From an uncultured Eubacteriales bacterium (GTDB lineage Bacteria > Bacillota > Clostridia > Oscillospirales > CAG-272), in assembly GCA_948467545.1 (NCBI GenBank), contig CAOKER010000003.1, forward strand, positions 167,500 to 231,499: DNA of 64,000 bases, given 5' to 3'. Within the stretch, counting starts at the first letter, position 1, and every line of letters begins with the position of its first letter. Under the pieces are notes generated by a model. It had not been told where the DNA came from and ran no database searches. It saw nothing but the letters and a program-made list of their open reading frames with translations. Below, piece by piece: positions 24,075 to 31,633 of this stretch. The translations under genes were made by a program, and so were the position numbers.

Positions 24075-24952
24075 TATTTAAAAACCTCGCTAATTACACC
24101 ATCTTCCAAATCTTTGATGTTGTAAATGTGCTGCATAACGTCAAAAGTTTCTTCGAGGTTGTTTCTTGCGCTTGTCCAGCCTTTGCCATCGGTAAACCAA
24201 ACAAAAGTAAAACCGTCAATTTCTTCGGTTTCCCACGCAAGAGTTTTATAACTACGTGCAATTTCGTTCAGTTTACTGCCGCCACTTCCGTAAAAGTTAG
24301 TTTCGATACCGTAAATCATAGTAGGTGTCTTGACAACAAAATCAAAGCGTTTTTCCATCTTACCTTGATTGGAAATAGCAGATAAATCTATATTCCATTT
24401 ATCTGTAATTTGGTGAATATACATTTCTTTGAAGTAATTAACACCTTTTATGAAACCTGCTTTTTGAATAAAGCTCTCAACCAAATTTTCCATAAGGTGA
24501 CCGCCACGATTTTTACGACCGTTGGAATCAAGACCTGTTTCAACACCCGTTGCATAGTCTACCAAATTGTTCACAATATGATTTTCCAGCAAATCAAACA
24601 AACCGGTTTCACGCATAAAGTATTTGTATCTCTCATAATGAGCGTAACTATTCGGCGGATACTTTCCAAAATCGAATTGGAATAAATGACCGCCATTTTC
24701 ATCCTGACAGTAGATTTCATTCGCTCGAACTGCTAAGAGCAGTGGTATACACTTTAATACTTCGGGATATTTTCTCATCAAATTCTCGAAATCAGCTTCT
24801 ACGTTTTTAGAACCAACGAGAGAGTTTAAGATATTAAGTTCAATCCTAATGCCATCCACATTTCTGTGAACTTTGTCAAAATTTATGTAATAACCATAGT
24901 CTGCGATGCTATCACGGAAACCTGATAACCAAGTATTAAAATCTCTTGACAT
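24074..24952 (-). CDS. DpnII-type restriction endonuclease (GATC)
   Basis: A ~292-residue protein matching the DpnII/MboI nuclease family: an N-terminal helical half (FNTWLSGFRDSIADYGYYIN ... VHRNVDGIRIELNILNSLVG), the GRKNRGGHLMENLVESFI segment and the catalytic region KRFDFVVKTPTMIYGIETNF followed by YGSGGSKLNEIARSYK, with D, E and K in metal-binding positions. Family members cut unmethylated GATC. The ATG at 24952 has GAGGAG nine bases upstream. The Dam-like methylase at the head of the operon supplies the matching protection. Confidence 0.9.
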   Translation of the reverse strand: MSRDFNTWLSGFRDSIADYGYYINFDKVHRNVDGIRIELNILNSLVGSKNVEADFENLMRKYPEVLKCIPLLLAVRANEIYCQDENGGHLFQFDFGKYPPNSYAHYERYKYFMRETGLFDLLENHIVNNLVDYATGVETGLDSNGRKNRGGHLMENLVESFIQKAGFIKGVNYFKEMYIHQITDKWNIDLSAISNQGKMEKRFDFVVKTPTMIYGIETNFYGSGGSKLNEIARSYKTLAWETEEIDGFTFVWFTDGKGWTSARNNLEETFDVMQHIYNIKDLEDGVISEVFK

Positions 24953-24958
24953 CACTTA

Positions 24959-25492
24959 TTACTCCTCACTGTTAGGCGGCACGGGTAACCCCAACTTTGT
25001 AAGCGGTATGTATTCAAAATAATAGTGGCAGTGCATACTGATGATATAATCCAAAACATCCTTGTATTTAGGATCTTTGAACCACTCCGAAAGCAGATAG
25101 ATATATTCAACATCAATATTGAGTTGTGCCATTAACTTCTGATCCTGCTTTTTCTTAAAATCACAAGTCTGCAACTTTTCATCGACAGAACCTGCGACTT
25201 GCTGATACTTGCATTCGATAATAAAAAGCGTGTTATTGATGATTACATAAATGCTGTCATCCGGCAGAAGTTTTTTGGAAATAATTTTTGTCCAATCAAC
25301 ACCGACTTCCTTTAAATATCTATAAAATCCGTGTTTTTTGAATATATGTGCGACCTTTTCGTCGTTATAAAACACAACGCCATCAGTTACACGATACCCA
25401 TCTTGACTATTTAAGAAGGTTGCCAAATCAGTTTTTCCCTCAACGACAAGTCCCGTTTTGGTGTTTCCTCCACCTTTTCCGTTTTTTATCAT
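24959..25492 (-). CDS. Additional PD-(D/E)xK nuclease, probable restriction enzyme
   Basis: A 177-residue protein. The motif LLPDDSIYVIINNTLFIIEC followed by K is a clear PD-x(n)-E-x-K active site (~residues 95-120), followed by QQVAGSVDEKLQTCDFKKKQ. The N-terminal part (GKGGGNTKTGLVVEGKTDL) is typical of short type II nucleases. The start at 25492 is set by GGGGAG seven bases before ATG; the longer frame to 25618 runs through the zinc-ribbon gene in another frame. It lies between the zinc-ribbon gene and the DpnII nuclease, so the operon carries two distinct nucleases. Confidence 0.75.
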   Translation of the reverse strand: MIKNGKGGGNTKTGLVVEGKTDLATFLNSQDGYRVTDGVVFYNDEKVAHIFKKHGFYRYLKEVGVDWTKIISKKLLPDDSIYVIINNTLFIIECKYQQVAGSVDEKLQTCDFKKKQDQKLMAQLNIDVEYIYLLSEWFKDPKYKDVLDYIISMHCHYYFEYIPLTKLGLPVPPNSEE

Positions 25493-25514
25493 AATGTTTC
25501 TCCCCGACAATACT

Positions 25515-25694
25515 TTATTTAGCCTTACAAGGTTTTCCGGCTTCACAATGAGCAGAACGACAATCACGGCAATATGATTGAGGTATGTAACGACCATCGC
25601 CCATATTTCTGTATCCAAATTCTTGTTCTATATCATCCTTACTGTATGCTGTCTTTCTACAGCAAGGACATTGTGCATATTCTCCGTATGGCAT
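25515..25694 (-). CDS. 59-residue zinc-ribbon protein in the DpnII-type operon
   Basis: This short gene starts with MPYGEYAQCPCCRKTAYSKD and contains a second knuckle YCRDCRSAHC, then KPCKAK, giving seven cysteines arranged as a small zinc-binding fold. AAGGGGG lies six bases before ATG. It begins 11 bases after the Dam methylase stop and ends 22 bases before the PD-(D/E)xK nuclease start, so it is a full member of the operon. A role in binding DNA or helping one of the nucleases recognise its site is an inference. Confidence 0.8.
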   Translation of the reverse strand: MPYGEYAQCPCCRKTAYSKDDIEQEFGYRNMGDGRYIPQSYCRDCRSAHCEAGKPCKAK

Positions 25695-25705
25695 ATATAA
25701 CCCCC

Positions 25706-26776
25706 TTAAAAATTGCTAATAAGCAACTCATTAATTTTTCCCCTTGCTTCGCTATTGCAGTTAATCATTCGTGTTGCTTCAACTCGTTTGATTTTATGAG
25801 CCGAATAAATGTTATCAAAGAAATCATCTTCGGTGTTTGAGTTCTTCGGATCAGAGTTACTAATAACGACTTTTGCACCTTTTCTATGCATATCATCAAC
25901 AAATCGTGCAAGTTCAATCTGTTCCTCATCATTAAACAAGTTCTCGGTATATGCGGTAAAACTTGCTGTATCTGTAATAGGTCTGTATGGAGGATCAAAA
26001 TAAACAAAGGTATTTTCATCAATAAAGTCAGCCGACTCTCTGTAATCTCCGCATACAATAGTAACTCTCTGTAATTTTTCTGATACTGCTTTAAGGTTGT
26101 TTTCATCACAAATCATAGGATTCTTATATGCTCCCATAGGAACATTAAACAACCCTTTTTTATTTACTCGAAACAGACCGTTAAAACAAGTTTTATTAAG
26201 GAAAATCATCAATGCCGCTTTTTCAATATTAATATTTTCATTTCCGTTGACTTTTAATTTATTAAAACGCTCACGCTTTTGCATATAATATGCTTTGCGT
26301 TCATCCGTATTAAACGGACTAAAATCATTCTGCATAGCGTAAAGCATTTCTATCAATGCATCAATATCATCACGAATAATACGATACGTATTGATAAGTT
26401 CAGCATTAATATCGCTGATATAAACTTTTTCTAAATCGTATTTGCTAAGAATATCAAACAAAACAGCACCACCGCCAACAAATGGCTCAGCGTATTTTGT
26501 AATCTTGCTACTATCAAAAGGATAGTAACGTTCAATCTCTTTAAGGAGCTGACCTTTGCCACCTGCCCATTTCAAAAAAGGCTTAACCGCTTTTCCTTCA
26601 CTTCTAGTGTATCGTGTACTTCTTGCATCTATCGGTTTTTCTGCCGAAGTAGGTATAATCCACATATTACCCACCATAGTTGCTTCAGCAATTCTTTGTT
26701 CAGAACACAGAACCGCTACTCTTCTTTGAGAAATGCCCCACTTATCAGCGGCTTCTCTTGCAGACATAAATTCCAT
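25706..26776 (-). CDS. Dam-family adenine methyltransferase with N-terminal HTH (DpnM-like)
   Basis: A 356-residue protein. Residues 1-50 form a helix-turn-helix of MerR/excisionase type (MSAREAADKWGISQRRVAVL). The rest is a D12-class N6-adenine methylase: FLKWAGGKGQLLKEI (motif X), YAEPFVGGGAVLFDI (motif I) and TFVYFDPPYRPI (motif IV, DPPY), in alpha-class order. Dam/DpnM relatives methylate GATC, matching the DpnII-type nuclease downstream. AGGAGG lies five bases before ATG. The HTH probably represses its own promoter, which carries inverted GTTCG half-sites. First gene of a seven-gene operon. Confidence 0.92.
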   Translation of the reverse strand: MEFMSAREAADKWGISQRRVAVLCSEQRIAEATMVGNMWIIPTSAEKPIDARSTRYTRSEGKAVKPFLKWAGGKGQLLKEIERYYPFDSSKITKYAEPFVGGGAVLFDILSKYDLEKVYISDINAELINTYRIIRDDIDALIEMLYAMQNDFSPFNTDERKAYYMQKRERFNKLKVNGNENINIEKAALMIFLNKTCFNGLFRVNKKGLFNVPMGAYKNPMICDENNLKAVSEKLQRVTIVCGDYRESADFIDENTFVYFDPPYRPITDTASFTAYTENLFNDEEQIELARFVDDMHRKGAKVVISNSDPKNSNTEDDFFDNIYSAHKIKRVEATRMINCNSEARGKINELLISNF

Positions 26777-26798
26777 AGCAACCTCCTGAATACATTGA

Positions 26799-26836
26799 GT
26801 TCGTAGTTGTATAATATTATATTCTAAAACTCGAAC
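26799..26836. promoter_or_regulatory. Inverted half-sites at the Dam operon promoter
   Basis: GTTCGTAGTT on the plus strand (26799-26808) and GTTCGAGTTT on the minus strand (26836-26827) are near-identical half-sites flanking the -10 box. They suit binding by the methylase's own N-terminal HTH. Confidence 0.5.
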
Positions 26837-26844
26837 AATAGCAA
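26816..26844 (-). promoter_or_regulatory. Promoter of the second defense operon
   Basis: TTGCTA, 17-base spacer, TATAAT on the minus strand, about 40 bases before the Dam methylase start codon. The -10 is perfect and the -35 matches four of six. Confidence 0.6.
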
Positions 26845-26885
26845 TACCGTTTTTAAAAATGACTGTAAACTTTTTTGTTGCTCTG

Positions 26886-26923
26886 CAAAAAGAGTAATAG
26901 CGGCAGAGATTTCTCCCTGCCGC
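26886..26923 (-). terminator. Terminator after the TnpV remnant
   Basis: GCGGCAG (26900-26906) pairs with CTGCCGC (26917-26923); the minus strand then reads TATTACTCTTTTT. It is the equivalent of the inverted repeat in copy A. Confidence 0.6.
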
Positions 26924-27012
26924 CGATACGATTAAACTGCGTAAATAATTTCTGCATTCACAATTTCCGTTGCACGATTACGGATATTATTCATCTTTTG
27001 CATCCACACCAA
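26900..27012 (-). repeat. Direct repeat copy B (TnpV-like tail plus terminator)
   Basis: Partner of 21226-21340, same orientation, roughly three bases in four identical by eye. It lies between the second defense operon and the guaA stop codon. Confidence 0.75.
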
Positions 27013-27018
27013 ATTGTT
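26932..27018 (-). pseudogene. C-terminal remnant of TnpV-like transposon protein
   Basis: About 28 codons (LVWMQKMNNIRNRATEIVNA then EIIYAV and a stop) match the C-terminal end typical of TnpV, an accessory protein of Clostridial mobile elements. No start codon or upstream domain is present. The same DNA also has an open frame ending in FKDFKEQFGVDAKDE; only one of the two can have been the real one, and the repeat at 21259 supports the TnpV frame. Confidence 0.6.
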
Positions 27019-27070
27019 CTTTGAAATCCTTAAAACCCGCATAAGCACTGGATTTCTTCGACCTTTCAAC

Positions 27071-28600
27071 TTACTCCCATTCTATAGTTGCCGGCGGTTT
27101 ACTTGTAATATCATATACAATTCTGTTTATACCGCGTACCTCATTTGTGATTCGTGAAGAAATTTTTGTAAGAATATCATATGGTATATGAGCATATTCG
27201 CACGTCATAAAGTCACTTGTCCTAACCGCGCGCAGTGCAAGAGTGTAATCATATGTACGAAAATCGCCCTGTACTCCGACGCTTTTGGTATCAGTCAAAA
27301 CAGCAAAATACTGATCGGCTTTAACATTGGATTTTTCGAGTTCTTCTCGATATACAGCGTCGGCGTCGCGAAGTATATCGAGTTTTTCCTCGGTGATTTC
27401 ACCGATGATTCTTATTGCAAGTCCCGGACCCGGGAATGGCTGACGATATACAAGACTGTCCGGCAAATCAAGAAGCTTTCCGAATTTTCTTACTTCATCT
27501 TTAAACAAACCGGAAAGAGGTTCTACAACGCCTTCAAATCCGAGATCTTCGGGCAGACCGCCGACGTTATGATGACTTTTTATAACCGCAGACTTATTTT
27601 TTCCCGACTCAACAATATCCGGATATATTGTACCTTGCGCAAGAAATTCGGGATTGCCGTATTTTTTTGCTTCATCCTCAAAAGTACGCGCAAATTCTTC
27701 TCCGATGATTTTACGTTTTTTCTCAGGATCCGTAACTCCTTTTAAGCGTTTTAGAAAACGATTCTTTGCATCGACATGTACAAAATGGAGATCGCGTTTT
27801 TCAAAAACTTGTTTTATCTGCTCTGTCTCGCCTTTACGCATAAATCCATGATCTATGTAAATACATATAAGCTGTCCCGGAATTGCCTTAGACAGCAATG
27901 CCGCGCATACCGAAGAGTCTACTCCTCCTGAAAGTCCGAGAAGAACCCTCTTGTTTCCTACGCTGTCTTTAACTTGCGCGATTTGACGTTTAAGGTAATC
28001 GTCAATTGAATAGTCTCCGTCCGCTTTACAGATATTATAAAGAAAATTTCTGATTATTTGAGTGCCGTTTTCGCTTATTTCAACTTCGGGATGAAACTGA
28101 ACTCCGTAAATTTTCTTTTCAGTACATTCGAATGCCGCTGTTTCACAAAGCTTTGTGTTTGCAATACCACGAAAATTACTTGAAGGCAGTTTTATAACCT
28201 TATCGGTATGGCTCATAAGCACATTTTGGGTTTCAATAATATTTGAAAATAAAGCGGAAGCTGTATTGACCGTTGCTGTTATGCGTCCGTATTCACTTTT
28301 TTCGCAAGCTGAAATTTTTCCGCCCAGCATGTGTGCTATGAGCTGCATTCCGTAACAAATTCCAAGAATCGGAATACCCATCTCAAAAATTGCAGGATCG
28401 CATTTGGGAGATTCTTTTAAATAAACGCTGTTAGGGCCGCCCGTAAAGATTATTCCAATCGGTGAAATTTCACGAAGTTCATTAATTGATGTATTATATG
28501 GCTTAATTAACGAATATACTCCGCACTCTCTGACTCTGCGCGCGATCAGCTCCTTGTATTGACCGCCGAAATCAAGTATTACAACTTTCTGATTTTCCAT
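27071..28600 (-). CDS. guaA: GMP synthase (glutamine-hydrolysing)
   Basis: A 509-residue enzyme that amidates XMP to GMP using ATP and glutamine. The N-terminal class I amidotransferase has the GICYGMQ nucleophile Cys and the FHPEVE His-Glu pair; the ATP pyrophosphatase domain has the P-loop GLSGGVDSSV; the C-terminal dimerisation domain ends in KPPATIEWE, as in other GuaA. Start at 28600 (MENQKVVILDFGGQ) matches the family; no strong Shine-Dalgarno is visible. A consensus promoter and a ~250-base structured leader precede it. The 3' end abuts the defense island, and guaA 3' ends are known integration sites for genomic islands. Confidence 0.97.
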   Translation of the reverse strand: MENQKVVILDFGGQYKELIARRVRECGVYSLIKPYNTSINELREISPIGIIFTGGPNSVYLKESPKCDPAIFEMGIPILGICYGMQLIAHMLGGKISACEKSEYGRITATVNTASALFSNIIETQNVLMSHTDKVIKLPSSNFRGIANTKLCETAAFECTEKKIYGVQFHPEVEISENGTQIIRNFLYNICKADGDYSIDDYLKRQIAQVKDSVGNKRVLLGLSGGVDSSVCAALLSKAIPGQLICIYIDHGFMRKGETEQIKQVFEKRDLHFVHVDAKNRFLKRLKGVTDPEKKRKIIGEEFARTFEDEAKKYGNPEFLAQGTIYPDIVESGKNKSAVIKSHHNVGGLPEDLGFEGVVEPLSGLFKDEVRKFGKLLDLPDSLVYRQPFPGPGLAIRIIGEITEEKLDILRDADAVYREELEKSNVKADQYFAVLTDTKSVGVQGDFRTYDYTLALRAVRTSDFMTCEYAHIPYDILTKISSRITNEVRGINRIVYDITSKPPATIEWE

Positions 28601-28678
28601 ATTATTAGATTTTCCATCGCCGGATAAGGCTTCCCTTTCGCACAAAATTAAGTATGAAACAGTGTGTCTCGATTTTTG

Positions 28679-28786
28679 TTAAATAAGCGCTGTAGGCCCG
28701 TCACGACAGTTTCGGCATCGACTGTACAACCCTAAAAAAGTATATGGCGGCGGATTCGCCGATATATGCGGAACAGCCGTTATTTA
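28679..28786 (-). ncRNA. Structured leader RNA of guaA, class not identified
   Basis: The minus-strand leader can fold into a closing stem, P1 (28786-28773 with 28693-28679: seven A-U pairs, a 2x2 internal loop, five pairs), enclosing two hairpins: P2 (28766-28742, stem ATAT/GGCG type, loop near 28754) and P3 (28725-28706, ACAGT with ACTGT, inner CG pairs). Unpaired stretches include TTTTTTAGGGTT and CGTGACGGGCC. This three-way-junction layout between a strong promoter and a purine gene suggests a riboswitch. It lacks the purine riboswitch core and the 3' motif of ZTP RNAs. The fold was drawn by eye. Confidence 0.45.
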
Positions 28787-28856
28787 CTATAAACCGAGAA
28801 TTAAATGTAATGTCATTAAAGACTTTTAAATTATCTTATTATACTTTATTTATCTA

Positions 28857-28885
28857 ATTATATCATTTTTCATTTTGTTTGTCAA
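28857..28885 (-). promoter_or_regulatory. Perfect consensus promoter for guaA
   Basis: TTGACA (28885-28880), 17-base spacer, TATAAT (28862-28857) on the minus strand. All twelve positions match. The start site would be near 28850, about 250 bases before the guaA start codon. Confidence 0.85.
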
Positions 28886-29148
28886 TCTAATGAGGAAGCG
28901 GTGTTACTATGGCAATTATATGATTTCACATTATAGTATTGGACTTAGATAAGCTCATATAGACAGGTATTATAAAATAGCAGAACAGCAGTTTGCTGCT
29001 AAAAACTTCTGTACTAATTTATGGTGCCTTATGACTAAAAGCAAGATGTTACCAGCCTCTGATGCGGAGAGTTCCGTCGCTTTTTTTCCGTTGCGCTGTA
29101 ATCCGTTGCGGAATCCGACTTATAACTGTATTTTATTGCTTATTAAAT

Positions 29149-29187
29149 AAAAAGCTGCTTCACGTTTTTTACGTGAAGCAGCTTTTT
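29149..29187 (-). terminator. Terminator of the RNase J gene
   Basis: AAAAAGCTGCTTCACGT pairs with ACGTGAAGCAGCTTTTT around a five-T loop. On the minus strand the stem ends in T-rich sequence. It begins at the RNase J stop codon. Confidence 0.9.
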
Positions 29188-30896
29188 CATACATTCATAA
29201 TGACGGGAAGAATCATCGGTTTTCTCTTTGTTTTGCTATACAAATATTTTGAAACATCGTCTTTTACATTGGATTTTATTTGTGTCCATTCAATAATTCC
29301 GTTTTCAAGGCAGTTTTCAAGTGCATTTCGTGATATTTCTTTGACCTCTTCCATCATTTCCTCTGATTCGCGGACATATACAAAGCCTCTTGATACAATA
29401 TCGGGCCCCGAAACTATTGTGTGCTCGGTGGTGTCAACAGAAGCAACGACAACAATCAGTCCGTCCTGAGAGAGATGTCTGCGGTCACGGAGGACGATGC
29501 TTCCGACATCTCCTATAACGGAACCGTCTACCATAATTCTGCCGGACGGGATACTTCCGTTAAAACGGGCTCCTTTTGAATCTATTTCAAGAACCTTTCC
29601 GATATCCGAAACAAAAATATTTTTTGACTCCATTCCCATATACTCTGCGAGCTCTTTATGCGCAATCATATGTTTATATTCTCCGTGAATAGGCATAAAA
29701 TATTTTGGTCTCACGAGTGCATGCATGAGCTTGATTTCTTCCTGACATGCATGTCCTGATACATGAATTTCAAGCATAGCATTTCTCCACACTGTAACGC
29801 CGTGACGGAGAAGCTCATTTATGATTCTGTCGACCATTTTTTCATTGCCCGGAATTGCGCTTGCCGAGATTACAACAAGGTCTTTTTCTCCCAGCGCGAC
29901 CTTGTCGTGATTGCAGAATGCCATTCTGTAAAGTGCGCTCATCGGTTCGCCTTGACTTCCGGTAGTAATGATAGTCATTTGTTCAGGCGGATACTTTTTT
30001 ATATCGTTAATATCTACAAGTACGCCGTCGGGGACGGTCATATACTCAAGCTCTGTAGCTACACCGACGATATTCAGCATACTGCGGCCGGTTATAGCGA
30101 CCTTACGTCCGTATTCCGCACTTTTGCTTATGATTTGCTGAACACGGTGTACATTGGAGGAGAATGTAGCAATTACAATTCTGTAATCTTTATTTTTCAT
30201 AAAAATGTCATCAAGAGTTGCGCCTACCTTTCTTTCCGATGGTGCAAAGCCAGGTCTTTCCGCGTTTGTGGATTCGCACATGAGGAGAAGAACTCCCTCG
30301 TTTCCAAGTTCGCCGAATCTTGTTATATCCATCATTTTACTTTCGATTGGCGTAACATCGAGTTTAAAATCTCCGGAGTGAACAATCGTTCCGAGAGGCG
30401 TTTTAATTGCCAGAGCACAGGCGTCTGCAATTGAATGATTTACGCGGATGAATTCAACCGAAAATACACCGGCGTCTACCGTGTCTCCGGAATTTACACA
30501 TATGAGCTCCGGAACTTGCTCATAATGATATTCCGAAAGCTTTTTTTGAAGTATTCCGAGTGTGAGGCGCGTTCCGTATACCGGAACATGAAGAGTACGC
30601 AGAACGTAAGGAAGTGCGCCGATGTGATCTTCATGACCGTGCGTCAGGAAAATTCCTCTTACTTTTTCAATGTTTTTTTCAAGATAACCTACATCAGGTA
30701 TAACTAAGTCCACGCCGAGCATGTCATCGTCCGGAAAACCCAGTCCGCAGTCGACGACAATAATATCTCCTCCGAATTCGATTACCGCTATATTTTTTCC
30801 GATTTCGTTTAGTCCCCCAAGCATTGCTACCTTGAGTTTACCTTTGATTCTTGGTTTCGCTGCTTTTGCGGTTTTATTTCCTTTTGTATTTGGCAT
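29187..30896 (-). CDS. Ribonuclease J
   Basis: A 569-residue metallo-beta-lactamase/beta-CASP RNase that combines endonuclease and 5'-3' exonuclease activity in mRNA decay and rRNA maturation. Visible are the zinc motif THGHEDHIGALPYV, the HSGDFKLD motif, the beta-CASP segments (ATFSSNVHRVQQI, TTGSQGEPMSAL), HVSGHACQEEIK, and MPIHGEYKH in the C-terminal half. The N-terminal basic tail (KGNKTAKAAKPRIKGKLKV) is common in the family. No strong ribosome site precedes ATG; about 50 bases upstream a good AGAAAGGGG leads only to a two-codon frame (ATG TAT TAG). Confidence 0.95.
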   Translation of the reverse strand: MPNTKGNKTAKAAKPRIKGKLKVAMLGGLNEIGKNIAVIEFGGDIIVVDCGLGFPDDDMLGVDLVIPDVGYLEKNIEKVRGIFLTHGHEDHIGALPYVLRTLHVPVYGTRLTLGILQKKLSEYHYEQVPELICVNSGDTVDAGVFSVEFIRVNHSIADACALAIKTPLGTIVHSGDFKLDVTPIESKMMDITRFGELGNEGVLLLMCESTNAERPGFAPSERKVGATLDDIFMKNKDYRIVIATFSSNVHRVQQIISKSAEYGRKVAITGRSMLNIVGVATELEYMTVPDGVLVDINDIKKYPPEQMTIITTGSQGEPMSALYRMAFCNHDKVALGEKDLVVISASAIPGNEKMVDRIINELLRHGVTVWRNAMLEIHVSGHACQEEIKLMHALVRPKYFMPIHGEYKHMIAHKELAEYMGMESKNIFVSDIGKVLEIDSKGARFNGSIPSGRIMVDGSVIGDVGSIVLRDRRHLSQDGLIVVVASVDTTEHTIVSGPDIVSRGFVYVRESEEMMEEVKEISRNALENCLENGIIEWTQIKSNVKDDVSKYLYSKTKRKPMILPVIMNV

Positions 30897-31633
30897 ATGA
30901 TTTTTACGGTAATGTATTTTCTTTTGTTAAGAGCTAATACATGCCGTACCCCTTTCTTCTGAAATATAAGTAAATATTTTAATTGTTAAAATTTTGCCGG
31001 TTTGTTTGATCGGGCAGAGAAAGGCATAGAAAAAAGACGGTAACCGTGATCCGCGATACCTGAAATATTTTTTATGCTACTGCCGGCTTTATCCATCCGT
31101 TTAAACCCAAGAAAGTGAAAAAGCAAAATGACTGTCTGAGAACATCCTAATAATCTGTCAAGCAGACGAATAACGGTTTGTCTGTTTTTATTGGAGAACA
31201 TAATATTACGATGAAACAGCATTCGGCCGGAAAGACACCAAAGACGTCCGTGGGTCTTTTGCCGGGCGTTAAAAAGTCTTTTTCTTGATTCCCATAATTA
31301 ATTATATGGAATTAATGGCAAACGTATCAAAACGGATTTCGTTCTGCATTCATTCTATAAATACACAAACGAACAAATAACAATGCAATTATACTATCAT
31401 TTTTATATGAACTTATACAAAATCAAATGTTAATTGAATGTTAATTGCTTCACTTTATATATTACTTTATGACTAATTGAGTTATATCTGCGTAAAATAT
31501 TACTGTGTTTGCCGGATAACATTGCACTCGGCAAATTTTAAGAATTGTGCAGCGTATTCAGTACCCGTAATTTATTGGGCCGGGATGCGGTAACAGCCGC
31601 GGAACGGCGGAAAGGAATTGTTTAATTATAAGT
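30897..31633. other. Long intergenic region upstream of RNase J
   Basis: I find no convincing gene. It has a 78-codon minus frame (30986-31222) of poor composition, a 25-codon plus frame at 31211 beginning MKQHSAGKTPKTSVGLL, and a hairpin TTTGCCG/CGGCAAA with a TTTT tail at 31508-31539. A small RNA ending at that hairpin is possible, but I see no strong promoter for it. Confidence 0.35.
31508..31539 (+). terminator. Terminator-like hairpin
   Basis: A seven-base-pair stem (31508-31514 with 31529-31535) is followed by TTTT. No gene on the plus strand ends just before it. Confidence 0.4.

Noticed and set aside
25492..25618. N-terminal hydrophobic extension of the nuclease (start at 25618)
   Set aside because: This frame lies inside the zinc-ribbon gene read in another frame. 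A clear ribosome site and ATG at 25492 give a sensible nuclease start.
28679..28786. ZTP (pfl) or purine riboswitch at guaA
   Set aside because: GTCGTGACGGGCC recalls one half of the ZTP motif, but the required 3' half is not found downstream, and the purine riboswitch core (GTTTCTACC and ATATGG loops in order) is absent.
30986..31222. 78-codon minus-strand ORF upstream of RNase J
   Set aside because: No ribosome site, no family, and poor protein composition.
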